DNA of 64,000 nt, taken from contig NZ_LT629692.1 in the NCBI RefSeq assembly GCF_900100885.1, forward strand, positions 248,001-312,000. Direction: 5' to 3'. The translations under genes and the position numbers were made by a program. The notes below the pieces were generated by a model. The model was not told the DNA's origin, made no database searches, and saw nothing but the letters and a program-made list of their open reading frames with translations. Shown here one piece after another: positions 44,816 to 54,425 of the stretch. The stretch comes from Microbacterium pygmaeum (GTDB lineage: Bacteria; Actinomycetota; Actinomycetes; Actinomycetales; Microbacteriaceae). Position 1 is the stretch's first letter. Each line of letters begins with the position of its first letter.

Positions 44816-47171
44816 AGAGCCCGAGCGCCAGCAGGTCGGCCCGCAGGATCGGCGCGATGTGCTCTGCGTACGCCACGGTGAGGTGGGTCGCGTCGTAGCG
44901 GATGGGCAGCGTGCCCGCGAAGGCCGGACACACCTCCTGGACGCACGTGAACGGCAGTGCGTCCACGACCCACCCCCCGGTCGCCGACGCTACGGCCGCA
45001 GCGGCCGCCTGCATGTCATGCCACGTGGGCTCGACTGCGCTGAGGCAGGCGGACGGCGCGGTCACCGGCGAGTAGCAGCGCGCCAGATCCGCGCCGTGCG
45101 GCGGCGGGGACAGATACACGACACCCGCGCTCGCGGCGTAGGAGCCGACCTCGGCCTGGGTCGCAGAGATCAGATCACCCGCGCTGAGGTCGCGCCCGTC
45201 GACTGCGTGGCCGAGCGTGTAGGCATTGGCCACGACCACCAGATCGGCGGGGCTTGCGGCGATCATCTCCCTGACGTCGCGCTTGCGCTGCGGGCACGCG
45301 GCGACGACGGACGGATCGCTGTTGTCGACCAGGACATCGGTGAAGCGGCATCCGTACAGGCCCACCGTCGTGATCCGCCACGCGCCGCCGCTGCCCTCGG
45401 CGATCGCCTTGAAGGCGGGCGCGTAGGCCATGGCACTGGAGTCGCCCACGAGGTACATGTGCCGTGGTGCGTCGGCGCTCCCCCACGTGCACCGATCGAG
45501 GTCGGGCGATTCTTCGGGCACGAAGCAGTCGCGCGCCGGGTTGTCGCTCGAGGAACGGGCGAGCACCTGATCGAGGGTCGGATCCAGCTGCGGCCAGGAT
45601 GTGGCCGTGATCGCGCTGGACAGCTCCGCCTGCACGGCGGCGACCGGATCGCTCGTGCCCGGATTATCCGGGGCGGCGTCCGGTCCGGATCCCACACCCG
45701 CGAACGGCGCGAGGGTGAGCTGCAGGACCAGCAGCACAGCGCCCGCGCCCACGCCGAGCACGGCTGCGGAGATCCCGATCTGCGTTCCGAACCGGGCCCG
45801 CCATGCGGTCCACGGCGGAATCGTCTCCGGCGGTTCGGCGGCCGCCGGGGCGGTTCGAGTCGCCGGAAAGGCATCCGGTGCCGCGGTCGCCACCGCTGCC
45901 CGGCCGACCGGTCGCTGCGCCGGCGGTCGCGAGCCGGGGTAGTAGCGGGTTCCCGGCGTCCAGCCGGCGGGTCGGGTCGACAGCGTCGGAGCGGGGGGAA
46001 CGGCTCGCGAGGCGGGGGGCTGTGTCGTGACCGGCCGGGCACTTGCGGCGGTCGCCGGCTCGCTCGTCCCGGTCAGCCACGGCGAGCGGTGGATCGGCTG
46101 CTCGAGCATGAAGTACGTGGTGACGCTCAGCAGGGCGATCACGAGCAGGACGACCCCGGTCGTGACCGCGCCGGCCGGCAGCAGCACCGCGGCGAAGACG
46201 ATCACCGGGAAATGCCAGAGGTACAGCGAATACGAGACGTCGCCGACGAAGACGCTGATCGGATTCGTGAGCGGGAAGAGGTGCCCCCGCCACGCGTGGA
46301 TGCGAAGACCTCCGGCGATCACCATCGCCGTCGCGATCACAGGCAGCAGCGCCCACGGAGCCGGGAAGGGCATCGTGTCGGGATCGATGACGAGGAACGC
46401 CCCGATCACCCCGGCGAGCCCGACCCACGCGAGCAGCGAACCGAGCACCGCCGGCATCCGCACCAGCACCGGGCTCGCGACCGCGAGGAGCGCTCCGGCG
46501 GCGAGCTCCCACGCACGCGTCGCGGTGGAGAAGTAGGCCACCGTCGGGTCCGCCGCCGTCTGCACGAAGGCCCACCCGAGGGAGGCGCCGGCGACCAGCA
46601 GGGCCATGGTCCCCACCGTTGCGCGGACGCGCCGGCGCCGGCGCACGATGGCGGCTGTGAGGAGAACGGCCAGCATGATGAGCCCAGGCCACACCACGTA
46701 GAACTGCTCTTCGACCGACAGCGTCCAGAAGTGCTGCAGCGGCGAGACGGCATCGGCGGCGTGGAAGTAGTCGGTGCCCTGCGCGGCGAACCGCCAGTTC
46801 GAGACCAGGAGGGCGGCGGCGATCGCGTCGCCCAGCGTCTGGTCGGCGCGTGGCCGGTTGAACACGGCGAACGCCGTCATCGTGACGACCACGAGGACCA
46901 GGAGGGCGGCGGGAAGGATGCGCCGAACACGGCGCGCGTAGAACCGACGCAGGGAGATCCGGCCGTGGAGTGCGAGCTCGCGCAGCAGCAGGTCGGTGAT
47001 CAGGAAGCCGGACACGACGAAGAAGACGTCCACGCCGACGAATCCGCCGCGCGGCCAGCCCACGACGTGCGCGGACACCACCGCGAGCACCGCGATCGCG
47101 CGGAGGCCCTGGATGTCGCGGCGCGGCACGGAGCGGGCAGCGCCGGCACCTGCGGGAGCGGCCGCGCTCAC
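44811..47171 (-). CDS. OafA/YrhL-type acyltransferase with C-terminal SGNH domain
   Basis: A 786-aa membrane protein. The N-terminal acyltransferase-3 domain (about residues 15-380, ten or more helices) starts RDIQGLRAIAVLAVVSAHV and has FFVVSGFLITDLLL and FWTLSVEEQFYVVWP. A Pro/Ala/Thr-rich linker and one more helix lead to an SGNH esterase-like domain (about 560-786) with GDSSAMAY and the C-terminal DATHL pair. Such proteins O-acetylate peptidoglycan, lipids or surface glycans. Last gene of the kinase/FHA operon (ATGA overlap); its stop lies in the IS target site. Confidence 0.9.
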   Translation of the reverse strand: MSAAAPAGAGAARSVPRRDIQGLRAIAVLAVVSAHVVGWPRGGFVGVDVFFVVSGFLITDLLLRELALHGRISLRRFYARRVRRILPAALLVLVVVTMTAFAVFNRPRADQTLGDAIAAALLVSNWRFAAQGTDYFHAADAVSPLQHFWTLSVEEQFYVVWPGLIMLAVLLTAAIVRRRRRVRATVGTMALLVAGASLGWAFVQTAADPTVAYFSTATRAWELAAGALLAVASPVLVRMPAVLGSLLAWVGLAGVIGAFLVIDPDTMPFPAPWALLPVIATAMVIAGGLRIHAWRGHLFPLTNPISVFVGDVSYSLYLWHFPVIVFAAVLLPAGAVTTGVVLLVIALLSVTTYFMLEQPIHRSPWLTGTSEPATAASARPVTTQPPASRAVPPAPTLSTRPAGWTPGTRYYPGSRPPAQRPVGRAAVATAAPDAFPATRTAPAAAEPPETIPPWTAWRARFGTQIGISAAVLGVGAGAVLLVLQLTLAPFAGVGSGPDAAPDNPGTSDPVAAVQAELSSAITATSWPQLDPTLDQVLARSSSDNPARDCFVPEESPDLDRCTWGSADAPRHMYLVGDSSAMAYAPAFKAIAEGSGGAWRITTVGLYGCRFTDVLVDNSDPSVVAACPQRKRDVREMIAASPADLVVVANAYTLGHAVDGRDLSAGDLISATQAEVGSYAASAGVVYLSPPPHGADLARCYSPVTAPSACLSAVEPTWHDMQAAAAAVASATGGWVVDALPFTCVQEVCPAFAGTLPIRYDATHLTVAYAEHIAPILRADLLALGLF

Positions 47172-47911
47172 AGGTCGGCGTGTACGACGTCGTCGCCGGA
47201 GGGCTGCTCCTCGTCGAGCAGGTCGAGGTCTTCGCGTGTGACCAGCCTCGTCGAGACCGCGTGCTCGACCAGGCGCGCCCGCCGGTTCGTCGCGAACGAG
47301 CGCACTCCGCCGCGCAGCCCCGGCACGCCGCTGCGGTCGAGCTTGTCGCAGACGTTGTCGAGCTTGCGGTTGAAGCGCGTCAGCGTCCAGCCCAGGCGCT
47401 CCGCGGCCTGCGCAGAGGTCGGCAGTTCGCTGCGCCCTGTCCCGTCACGGCGAAGCACGGGCTCGGCGAGCGCGAGGATCATCAGTCGCTGACTCGGGGT
47501 GAGCGGGATCTCGCCGATCGTGCTCTGACCGTCCGCTTCGTCCACGCGCGGCGTCTCGCGGAACGCCGGCGCGGAAAGGCGCAGGGTGAGGTCGTAGGTC
47601 GTCGGGCCGGCGCTGAAGACCACCGAGGTCGCGGCGAACACCAGCGGCAGGCGCGCGCCGGGCGCCAGCCATGCCTGCACACGCCCTCCGGAATCGGTCA
47701 CCGTCGCCGAGAGGCGGCTGCCGACGTTGGAGAGCAGCCACAAGCCCTCCACCTTCTCGATGACGAGGAAGTGGCGGTGCAGGAACAGATTGTCGTCGAT
47801 CGCGAGGTCGCCCTCCCGACCGACGGTGAAGGTGTCGCCCGGCGCGACGACGAACTCCTCACCGGCGAAATCGACGACCAGCGCATCCGGCGCGCCGCCC
47901 GGCGCGGTCAC
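47168..47911 (-). CDS. FHA domain protein with C-terminal helix-turn-helix
   Basis: A 247-aa cytosolic protein. Residues about 5-95 form an FHA domain (FTVGREGDLAIDDN, then LHRHFLVIE and LWLLSNVGSR), which binds phosphothreonine. The C-terminal part (about 130-200: LTPSQRLMILALAEPVL, SAQAAERLGWTLTRFNRKLDNV) looks like a DNA-binding winged helix. It could be the transcriptional output of the neighbouring kinase. The GTG at 47911 overlaps the kinase stop (GTGA). Confidence 0.8.
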   Translation of the reverse strand: MTAPGGAPDALVVDFAGEEFVVAPGDTFTVGREGDLAIDDNLFLHRHFLVIEKVEGLWLLSNVGSRLSATVTDSGGRVQAWLAPGARLPLVFAATSVVFSAGPTTYDLTLRLSAPAFRETPRVDEADGQSTIGEIPLTPSQRLMILALAEPVLRRDGTGRSELPTSAQAAERLGWTLTRFNRKLDNVCDKLDRSGVPGLRGGVRSFATNRRARLVEHAVSTRLVTREDLDLLDEEQPSGDDVVHADL

Positions 47912-49587
47912 GGGACGCACTCGCGGACGGGGTCGGAATACTGCCCGCTCGTGCGCACGATCAGCACCTCGATGCAGGTCTGACCGGAGGGATCGGCCGG
48001 CACCGTGACCGTCGGGGCATCCACCTGCTGCAGCGCCGGCTCCTCGTCTGCGCGGGTGACCAGACCCCATGCGTAGCGATCGCCGTCGGCCGGGTTCGGG
48101 TTCTGCCACGTGAACAGCACGCCCTCCGCAGTGGCGGTGCCGCTGAGGCCGGTCGGCGCCGAGACGCCGCCGGCGATCGGGTTCATCGGCTCGGCCGTCT
48201 CGGCCGCGGTCGGCGCCGGCGAAGCGGTCGTCGCCGAGTTCAGGAGTCCCGACAGCGAGATCGCCAGGACGACGCCGATGACGGCGGCCGCAGCGACCGC
48301 ACCCAGCGTCGCCCACAACGCGGTGCGGCGGCGCGTGGGGGTGGATGCTGCAGTGGAAGGCGCGGGAACCGCGGCCGGAACGCGATCGTCGGCTGCCGGC
48401 GGCACATGCGCCGGCGCGCGCCGGATCGTCGCCGCGGCCTCGGTGGCGACCTCTATCGCGTTCGAGCGTGCGGAGATGTGCGCTCCGGCACCGGAGTCCG
48501 AGCGACGGGTGTCGTCGATCTGTGCTCGCAGGACCGTCGCGGAGCCGTCAGGCTCGGTCGGCTCGACCTTCGGCCCGACATCCGGCACCACCTGCGTCGT
48601 CGCTGCGTTCGGACGCGTCTGACCGGCCGCGGGTGCCGTCTCGGGACTGATGCTCACCACGCCGCGCACGCGGGTGAGCCCGTCGTCCTCGTCGACCGGT
48701 GCCCCGGCTTCGAGATGGTCGTCGAGGATGTCGATCGGCGTCACCGAATGCGACAGCTCGATCTGCACGGTCTGCAGTGCGCGCGCGAAGGCGAGCGCGC
48801 TGTCGTACCGGTCGGCGGACGACTTCGACATGGCGCGCTCGAGCGCGTGCTGCAGCGACGCCGGGGAGTCCGGTCGGTCAAGGGGCGCCACCGCCATCGT
48901 CTCGATGCGCTGGATGAGGTCGGCGCCATTGTTGCGCTGCCCCTCGAGCTCGAACGGCGAGCGGCCGGCCAGCAGCGAGTACACCGTCGCGCCGAGCGCC
49001 CACACGTCGGAGCGCGGGTCGCTGCGCGGTTCGTCGGCGAAGGACTCCGGTGGCGACCACGGGATCGACAAGCCCGCCGATTCGGCTGCGGCGCTCGTCG
49101 TCGACGCGATGCCGAAGTCGGTGAGGGCCGGACGGTTGTATTCGGTGACGAGGATGTTCGCCGGCTTGATGTCGCGGTGCAGCACCCCGGCGCGGTGCGC
49201 GGTCTCGACGGCGGCGGCCACCTGGATGCCGACCCGCAGCGACTCCGCGACGGAGAACCGCTCGCGCCGGTACCGCACCTGCAGGTTCGGTTTGGGGCAG
49301 TACTCCATCACCAGGTACGGACGGCCGTCGTCGGCGACGCCGGCCTGGTAGATCGTGACGATGGCCGGATGCGTGGAGAGCATCGCCATCACGTTCGCCT
49401 CCGCGGTGAACTCGTCCACCGACGTGGTCGAGATGCGGTCGGCGAGGAGCACCTTCACCGCGACGCGCCGGCGTGGCAGGAGCTGCTCGTACAGGTACAC
49501 GTCCGCGAACCCGCCGGAGCCCAGCAGATCGAGGTAGGTGAACCCACGCAGATCGGGCGGGGTCATCGGTGCGCGCTTGACGTTCAC
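47908..49587 (-). CDS. Transmembrane Ser/Thr protein kinase with FN3-like ectodomain
   Basis: A 559-aa Hanks-type kinase. The kinase domain (about residues 15-280) has GSGGFADVYL, the Lys in VAVKVLL, the catalytic HRDIKPANILV (about 134-144) and LTDFGIA. A Thr/Ala/Pro-rich juxtamembrane region precedes one helix (about 420-445). The ~100-residue outer part (APTGLSGTATAEGVLFTWQNP, then SGQYSDPVRECVP) resembles a single fibronectin type III domain, not the PASTA repeats of PknB. GTGA overlap with the preceding FHA gene supports the GTG at 49587; the ATG at 49566 is an alternative. Confidence 0.92.
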   Translation of the reverse strand: MNVKRAPMTPPDLRGFTYLDLLGSGGFADVYLYEQLLPRRRVAVKVLLADRISTTSVDEFTAEANVMAMLSTHPAIVTIYQAGVADDGRPYLVMEYCPKPNLQVRYRRERFSVAESLRVGIQVAAAVETAHRAGVLHRDIKPANILVTEYNRPALTDFGIASTTSAAAESAGLSIPWSPPESFADEPRSDPRSDVWALGATVYSLLAGRSPFELEGQRNNGADLIQRIETMAVAPLDRPDSPASLQHALERAMSKSSADRYDSALAFARALQTVQIELSHSVTPIDILDDHLEAGAPVDEDDGLTRVRGVVSISPETAPAAGQTRPNAATTQVVPDVGPKVEPTEPDGSATVLRAQIDDTRRSDSGAGAHISARSNAIEVATEAAATIRRAPAHVPPAADDRVPAAVPAPSTAASTPTRRRTALWATLGAVAAAAVIGVVLAISLSGLLNSATTASPAPTAAETAEPMNPIAGGVSAPTGLSGTATAEGVLFTWQNPNPADGDRYAWGLVTRADEEPALQQVDAPTVTVPADPSGQTCIEVLIVRTSGQYSDPVRECVP

Positions 49588-50918
49588 CCGACTCCCTCGG
49601 TCGCGACGATCTCCACCGTCACGGCATCGCCGAGATCGACGACGTCGCCGGGGACCACGACGGTCGGCTCGCCTGGGTGCAGGCGCATCGGATCAACGCC
49701 TGCGCGATGCAGGGTCGTGCCGTTCGTGGTGTGCAGGTCGGTCGCCACGATGCTGTCGCCCTCGACGCGGAACTCGACATGGCTGCGTGAAATGTCCTGC
49801 TGCGGGCTGTCCACGGCGACCAGATGCGGCAGGTCGGTCCCGGTGACGCGCGTCGAACGGGGACGACGACCGATGACGACCGTGCGGTCCAGGAGCAGCT
49901 CCTGCCCCGTCGACAGGCGCAGACGCCCCGGTGCCGCTGGTCGCGGCGGGGCGAGCGACGGCGGCGCCGAGTCGAGGGGGACGGGCGACTGGATCGACGG
50001 GTCGCCGCCCTGCGCTGCGCGCAGCGCGCGGGCCTCCGCCACCGAGATCGTCTCGCCGTCGTGATCGCCGGCCACCTCGGGCGCGCGTGCGACGGTCGCC
50101 CCCCACAGCGCGTCGAGCCCTGACTGCGGTCCCGATGAGAAAGGAGCCTCCTCGGCGGCGAGCGTCGAGTCGGCCGGCAGGAGGGTGTCGCCGTCCGGGA
50201 TGGTGAGCGCGCTCGGAATCGAATCGATCAGGAAGCCGGGAGGGGCGACCGGCTGCTCCGGGGCGGCCGGCTGCGGATCCGCAGCGGCGGACTGCGCCAC
50301 CGGCGCGGCCTGCAGCGCAGGCGCGGCGGGCCCCGCCGACGGGGCGCGCGTGTCGTCGGGGAGCGGCCCGCGGACCGGCTGCGGCGCACCGGCCGAGATG
50401 CGGGGCACGACCGGCGCGATCGGAGCGCGCGTCTCGCCGCCCGGAGTGGACCCGGTGCGCTGTTGCTGCGCGCCGTCGAGGTGCCAGTCCACCGTCGAAC
50501 CCAGCACCACGCCGTCCGCGATCGGAAGGACGGCGGGTTCGCCGTCGCCGTCCGCGGTATCCACGTGGACCGACAAGACGTCCTCGAGCACCCGCTCACT
50601 CCAGGTGGTGACCCCGGCGCCGCTGATCGTCTCGGTTCCCGTCGCGGTGACGACCCGGACGGACATGTCGCCGCGGACGGCCAGGCGGACCGAACCGCTC
50701 TCGGACAACGCGACCGCGAATGGCGGGATCGCGGCCAGCGACGTGCCGAAGGCGCCGGTGAGCCCTTCCAAGACGCCGGCCAGTCCGCGCCCCGCCGAGA
50801 CGTCCTCCCAGACTCGGGACGCCAGCGTCGGTGGCGCATCGCCGCCGACCACGACGAGCCCAGACCCGGTCACGATCACCGCCGCGCCACCTCGGGAATA
50901 CCGCACCGATCCCGCCAT
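49584..50918 (-). CDS. FHA domain protein (444 aa)
   Basis: The N-terminal ~145 residues form a beta-rich region I do not recognise (SRVWEDVSAGRGLAGVLEGL, then VRLAVRGDMSVRV). A long Pro/Ala-rich linker follows, then a C-terminal FHA domain (about 345-435) with TVVIGRRPRS, ISRSHVEF and TTNGTTLHRAG, a complete phosphothreonine-binding set. It probably reads phosphorylation by the kinase encoded next. It starts one base inside the phosphatase stop (TGATG). Confidence 0.87.
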   Translation of the reverse strand: MAGSVRYSRGGAAVIVTGSGLVVVGGDAPPTLASRVWEDVSAGRGLAGVLEGLTGAFGTSLAAIPPFAVALSESGSVRLAVRGDMSVRVVTATGTETISGAGVTTWSERVLEDVLSVHVDTADGDGEPAVLPIADGVVLGSTVDWHLDGAQQQRTGSTPGGETRAPIAPVVPRISAGAPQPVRGPLPDDTRAPSAGPAAPALQAAPVAQSAAADPQPAAPEQPVAPPGFLIDSIPSALTIPDGDTLLPADSTLAAEEAPFSSGPQSGLDALWGATVARAPEVAGDHDGETISVAEARALRAAQGGDPSIQSPVPLDSAPPSLAPPRPAAPGRLRLSTGQELLLDRTVVIGRRPRSTRVTGTDLPHLVAVDSPQQDISRSHVEFRVEGDSIVATDLHTTNGTTLHRAGVDPMRLHPGEPTVVVPGDVVDLGDAVTVEIVATEGVG

Positions 50919-51769
50919 CAGCTCGTCCCCCCTGCTGCTACGCGGGGCCGGGTGTCGCTGTCGATGTCGTCGGTCGCGGCATCCGCCCCTCCTGGCAACG
51001 TATCGCGCTCGGGCGTGCGCTGGTCGCGTGCGCGGACCTGGAGGGCGTCGACGACGATCGCCGTGATGTTGTCCCGGCCGCCACGCAGCATCGCCTCGTG
51101 GACCAGGCGCGTCGCCGCGGCCTGCGGGTCCGATTCCGCACGCAGCACGGCCTCGATCGCAGCGCGGTCGAGCTCGCCGGAGAGCCCGTCCGAGCAGATG
51201 AGGATGCGATCGCCCTCGTCGGCGGGAATCAGCCAGTAGTCGGCCTGCGCATCGCTCCCGCCGCCGATCGCGCGGGTGATGACGTTGCGCCGTGTGTCGA
51301 TCGCGGCGGACGCCTCGTCGAGCTCGCCGCTGTCGATGAGCTCCTGCACGACCGAATGGTCGACGCTGATCTGCTCGAGCACGTCCTCGCTCAGGCGATA
51401 GGTGCGGGAGTCACCCAGGTTGAGAGCAAGCCAGTAGCCCTCGCCCTCGATGCTGGCCACCACCACTCCGGACAGCGTCGTGCCCGCGCCGGCGCCGTCG
51501 CCGAGCGGCAGCTCGGCCACCCGTCGCCGAGCGTGGCGGAGCGAGAGCTGCACGTCTTCGATCGTGAGAGCGGGCAGTCCGGCGAGGCGCGCGAACTCCT
51601 CGATCACCGCGGCACTGGCCACCTCGCCGGCCTGGTGGCCGCCCATCCCGTCGGCGACCAGGAACAGGGGTGCGGCGGCGAGGAACGAATCTTCGTTCAC
51701 GCGGCGGCGCAGACCCGCATCGGTCGCTGCGCCGTGCGCGACCACGATCGGCGGCTGCGGCCGGCTCAT
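50918..51769 (-). CDS. PP2C-family protein phosphatase
   Basis: A 283-aa cytosolic Ser/Thr phosphatase with the metal-binding motifs: RRVNEDSFLA (about residues 22-31), VADGMGGHQAGE (about 38-49), CSDGLSGELD and GRDNITAIVVD (about 235-245). It should reverse phosphorylation by the kinase in the same operon. No membrane segment. ATGA overlap with the preceding FHA gene. Confidence 0.94.
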   Translation of the reverse strand: MSRPQPPIVVAHGAATDAGLRRRVNEDSFLAAAPLFLVADGMGGHQAGEVASAAVIEEFARLAGLPALTIEDVQLSLRHARRRVAELPLGDGAGAGTTLSGVVVASIEGEGYWLALNLGDSRTYRLSEDVLEQISVDHSVVQELIDSGELDEASAAIDTRRNVITRAIGGGSDAQADYWLIPADEGDRILICSDGLSGELDRAAIEAVLRAESDPQAAATRLVHEAMLRGGRDNITAIVVDALQVRARDQRTPERDTLPGGADAATDDIDSDTRPRVAAGGTS

Positions 51770-52113
51770 GCGAGGCTCACCATCACGCTGCGATCTCCGA
51801 ACTCGAGGCGGTCGCCCGGCCGCAGGCTGGTCTGGGCGCCGGCGATCAGCCGGTGCCGGATGCCGTCGCGCACGAGCACGCTGCCGTTCTTCGAATACCG
51901 ATCGACGATGAACACTCCGGCGTCGTCCGACCCGACCTCGAAATGCGTCTTCGACAGGGACAGGGTCTCATCGCGCACGACCACGCGCACCGTGCCCGGC
52001 TCGGTGGCCGGATCGCGCCCGAAGACGGTGCGGACGTAGACGGCGATGCGCGTGCCGTCGTCCCAGGTCAGGACGGCGGCGACGCTCGGAGCGAGCATAC
52101 CCTGCGCCGTCAT
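51766..52113 (-). CDS. Small FHA domain protein (115 aa)
   Basis: Almost the whole protein is one FHA domain: RTVFGRDPATEPG, LSLSKTHFEVG, DRYSKNGSVLVRDG. The usual Arg, Ser and Asn contact residues are present. The start at 52113 (ATGA overlap) is preferred; 27 extra codons upstream lie inside the transglutaminase-like gene. Confidence 0.87.
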   Translation of the reverse strand: MTAQGMLAPSVAAVLTWDDGTRIAVYVRTVFGRDPATEPGTVRVVVRDETLSLSKTHFEVGSDDAGVFIVDRYSKNGSVLVRDGIRHRLIAGAQTSLRPGDRLEFGDRSVMVSLA

Positions 52114-54425
52114 CCGGGCGCCTTCGGGTTGCGGGCGAATCGGGTCCCCGCCAGCAGGGAGCGGAGGCTGAACCGGGCGCGCAGACGCTTCCACCTCGAT
52201 CGACCGGTGCCCATCGAGCCGACGATCTCGTCGACCTGCTTCCAGAACTCGGCCACGTCGTCGGGGCTCGGCTCGCTCGGGCCGAACACCTCGGCATCCG
52301 CCCGAATCGCGAGGGTGCCGACCGCGGGCTGTGCGAACGCGGCACTGAGCAGCTGGGCTTCCTCACTGCGCGTCCCGCCGGGACGGATCGGCGTGCCGTA
52401 GTCGGTCGCACGATCGACGACCTCCTCCCACCCTCCGGTGATCCGATCCCAGGCCCGCTCCGCATCACGGCGACGGCGACGGCGAGCGGCCTTCACCGCG
52501 GCGATGAGAATGAACGGCGCAGCCAGGAGCGCCAGCACGCCCAGCGAACCCAGGGCGATCCCGATGATCGGGAGCCACGCCAGCGCACCGGCATCCTCCT
52601 CGTCCTCGGATTCCCGGTCATCGGGGACGATCGGCGGCAAGTCGACCGGCTCCTGCTCGGGCGGCGGCGGCTGCAGCACCTGCGGCTTGGGGTCGGCGCG
52701 GGGCTTCGTCGTCTGCTCGTTGGGCAGCTGGTCCTCGGGCGGTGTGGGGTCGAACGGCACCCAGCCGGCGTCCTCGAAGGCGACCTCGACCCATGCGTGG
52801 AGGCTGTCCCCGGTCGCTGTGAACACGCCGTCGCCGGACTGCCCTTCGTCGGGATAGAAGCCCATCACCACGCGTGCCGGAATGCCGATCTCGCCTGCCA
52901 GCAGCGCCATCGAGGTCGCGTACTGCTCATCGTCGCCGACCATCTGCTCCGAGCCGAACAGGGTCGCGATGCGCTGCGCGCCGTGGCCCGCGCGGGAGAG
53001 CGCCTCGCCCTCGAGCCCGTGGCTGAAGAACCCGTCGCGCGAGAGCATCGTCTGGAGGGCACGGACCTGCTCGACCGGGGTCGTCGCATCGGCGACCGCC
53101 TTCGAGGCGATGTCGGCGAGGCCTTCCGGTGCATCTTCGGAGCGCGGCATCTTCACCGGCGCGAACGCCTGATCGGCCAGCTGCCCGTCATCGGGGACGG
53201 AAGGGATGACGGTCGAGATCGTGTACGCGTCCCCCGCCTGCAGCCGAGAGGTCACGACCGCCGTTCCAGTCGCTTCGTTGTAGTGCGTCGTGCGGCGCAG
53301 GTCGTCGGCCCGATCGCCTTCGAACTCGACGCTGGTGACCGCGCCGGCATCCGGCATCCACACGCTGCTGTAGTCCTCGACCTCGAACCGGATCGATACG
53401 GGTGCTCCCTCGGCGTCGGCGGACATGTTGCTGCGCACCGGGGTGAAGGCACTCGACGAGTCGGCGCCCTCGTCCGAGACGTTGAACACGGTGCCGTTGT
53501 AGGCGTCCATCGTCGCCACGCGCACCCGCGCGTCCTCGGGCAGGCCAGAGACGGTGAACAGGGGATCCTCCGCGCTGTCGCGGACGTACCCGCGGAAGGC
53601 CTGCAACGGGCTCGGGTACTCGCGGATGTCGAACGGCGGGATCACGACGTCGCGCAGCACGTAGCGCGGGCCCGTCGGTGCGGCGAACGCGTTCGTGGCG
53701 ACCCCGGCGAGCACGGCGACGGCGACGATGAGCCCCCCTGCTGTCAGCCGGCGCGATGTCGCAGCGCCCGTGGCGGAACGCTCGCCGCCCAGAGAGACGA
53801 CCGTGGATGCCGGCGCCCAGGCCTGACGCACCGCCAGCCAGGCGACCGCCACCACGGCGAAGACGACACCCTGGAGAAGGGGAGCCGCCGGCTGCGAGGT
53901 GCCGATGGCGATCTGGATCGCCAGGAACACCGCGACCGGCAGAAGCGCCCACGCCGCGTGCCGCGCCCGCAGGGCGAGGCACCCGGCGAGCACCGCGGCA
54001 AGGAGCGAGAGGATCATCGGGACGACGAGATGGCCATCGGATGCCGCGACCGGCGCCACGGTGGTCAGAAGCTGCTTCCAGGACGTGACGGCGCCCAGCG
54101 CCAGCTGCCCGAGGGTGTCCAGCGTCGGAATGACCCCGGCCAGAGCGGTGTGCGGCAGCGCGAGCGCGGCGCCGAACACGAAGTACGCGAGCACGGTCAC
54201 GCCCGAGATCAGCAGCACACCCCAGCGGAACAGGGCACCGGCCGACGCGATCGCCAGGCCGAGGGCCGCGCCGCCGAGCGCCGCGATCAGGTAGCCCGGT
54301 CCGTCGAACGTCGGCCAGAAGCCGGCGATGGGAACGGCCAGCAGCAGCGCGATGGCGGTGAGGTCGAGGATCCAGCGGCGTGCCGGGAGCGCCTGGCGTG
54401 CTGCCGGCTGCGCGGGACCGCTCAT
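52110..54425 (-). CDS. Transglutaminase-fold membrane protein lacking the catalytic Cys
   Basis: A 771-aa protein. Five or six N-terminal helices (about residues 18-220) are followed by a large outer region with the transglutaminase core. The core reads GDDEQYATSMALL near residue 498, where active enzymes have Cys in place of the second Asp (G-x-C-E). The His (LHAWVEV, about 540) and Asp (FDPTP, about 556) of the triad remain. A C-terminal helix (about 615-640) leads to a cytosolic tail. Usual partner of DUF58 and MoxR. Without Cys it may bind rather than crosslink, or use another chemistry. Confidence 0.87.
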   Translation of the reverse strand: MSGPAQPAARQALPARRWILDLTAIALLLAVPIAGFWPTFDGPGYLIAALGGAALGLAIASAGALFRWGVLLISGVTVLAYFVFGAALALPHTALAGVIPTLDTLGQLALGAVTSWKQLLTTVAPVAASDGHLVVPMILSLLAAVLAGCLALRARHAAWALLPVAVFLAIQIAIGTSQPAAPLLQGVVFAVVAVAWLAVRQAWAPASTVVSLGGERSATGAATSRRLTAGGLIVAVAVLAGVATNAFAAPTGPRYVLRDVVIPPFDIREYPSPLQAFRGYVRDSAEDPLFTVSGLPEDARVRVATMDAYNGTVFNVSDEGADSSSAFTPVRSNMSADAEGAPVSIRFEVEDYSSVWMPDAGAVTSVEFEGDRADDLRRTTHYNEATGTAVVTSRLQAGDAYTISTVIPSVPDDGQLADQAFAPVKMPRSEDAPEGLADIASKAVADATTPVEQVRALQTMLSRDGFFSHGLEGEALSRAGHGAQRIATLFGSEQMVGDDEQYATSMALLAGEIGIPARVVMGFYPDEGQSGDGVFTATGDSLHAWVEVAFEDAGWVPFDPTPPEDQLPNEQTTKPRADPKPQVLQPPPPEQEPVDLPPIVPDDRESEDEEDAGALAWLPIIGIALGSLGVLALLAAPFILIAAVKAARRRRRRDAERAWDRITGGWEEVVDRATDYGTPIRPGGTRSEEAQLLSAAFAQPAVGTLAIRADAEVFGPSEPSPDDVAEFWKQVDEIVGSMGTGRSRWKRLRARFSLRSLLAGTRFARNPKAPG

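Noticed and set aside
44448..47492. 1014-aa plus-strand open frame across the transposase and acyltransferase
   Set aside because: It runs through the IS end and antisense to a clear membrane enzyme; it has no motifs and is Arg/His-rich as shadows are.
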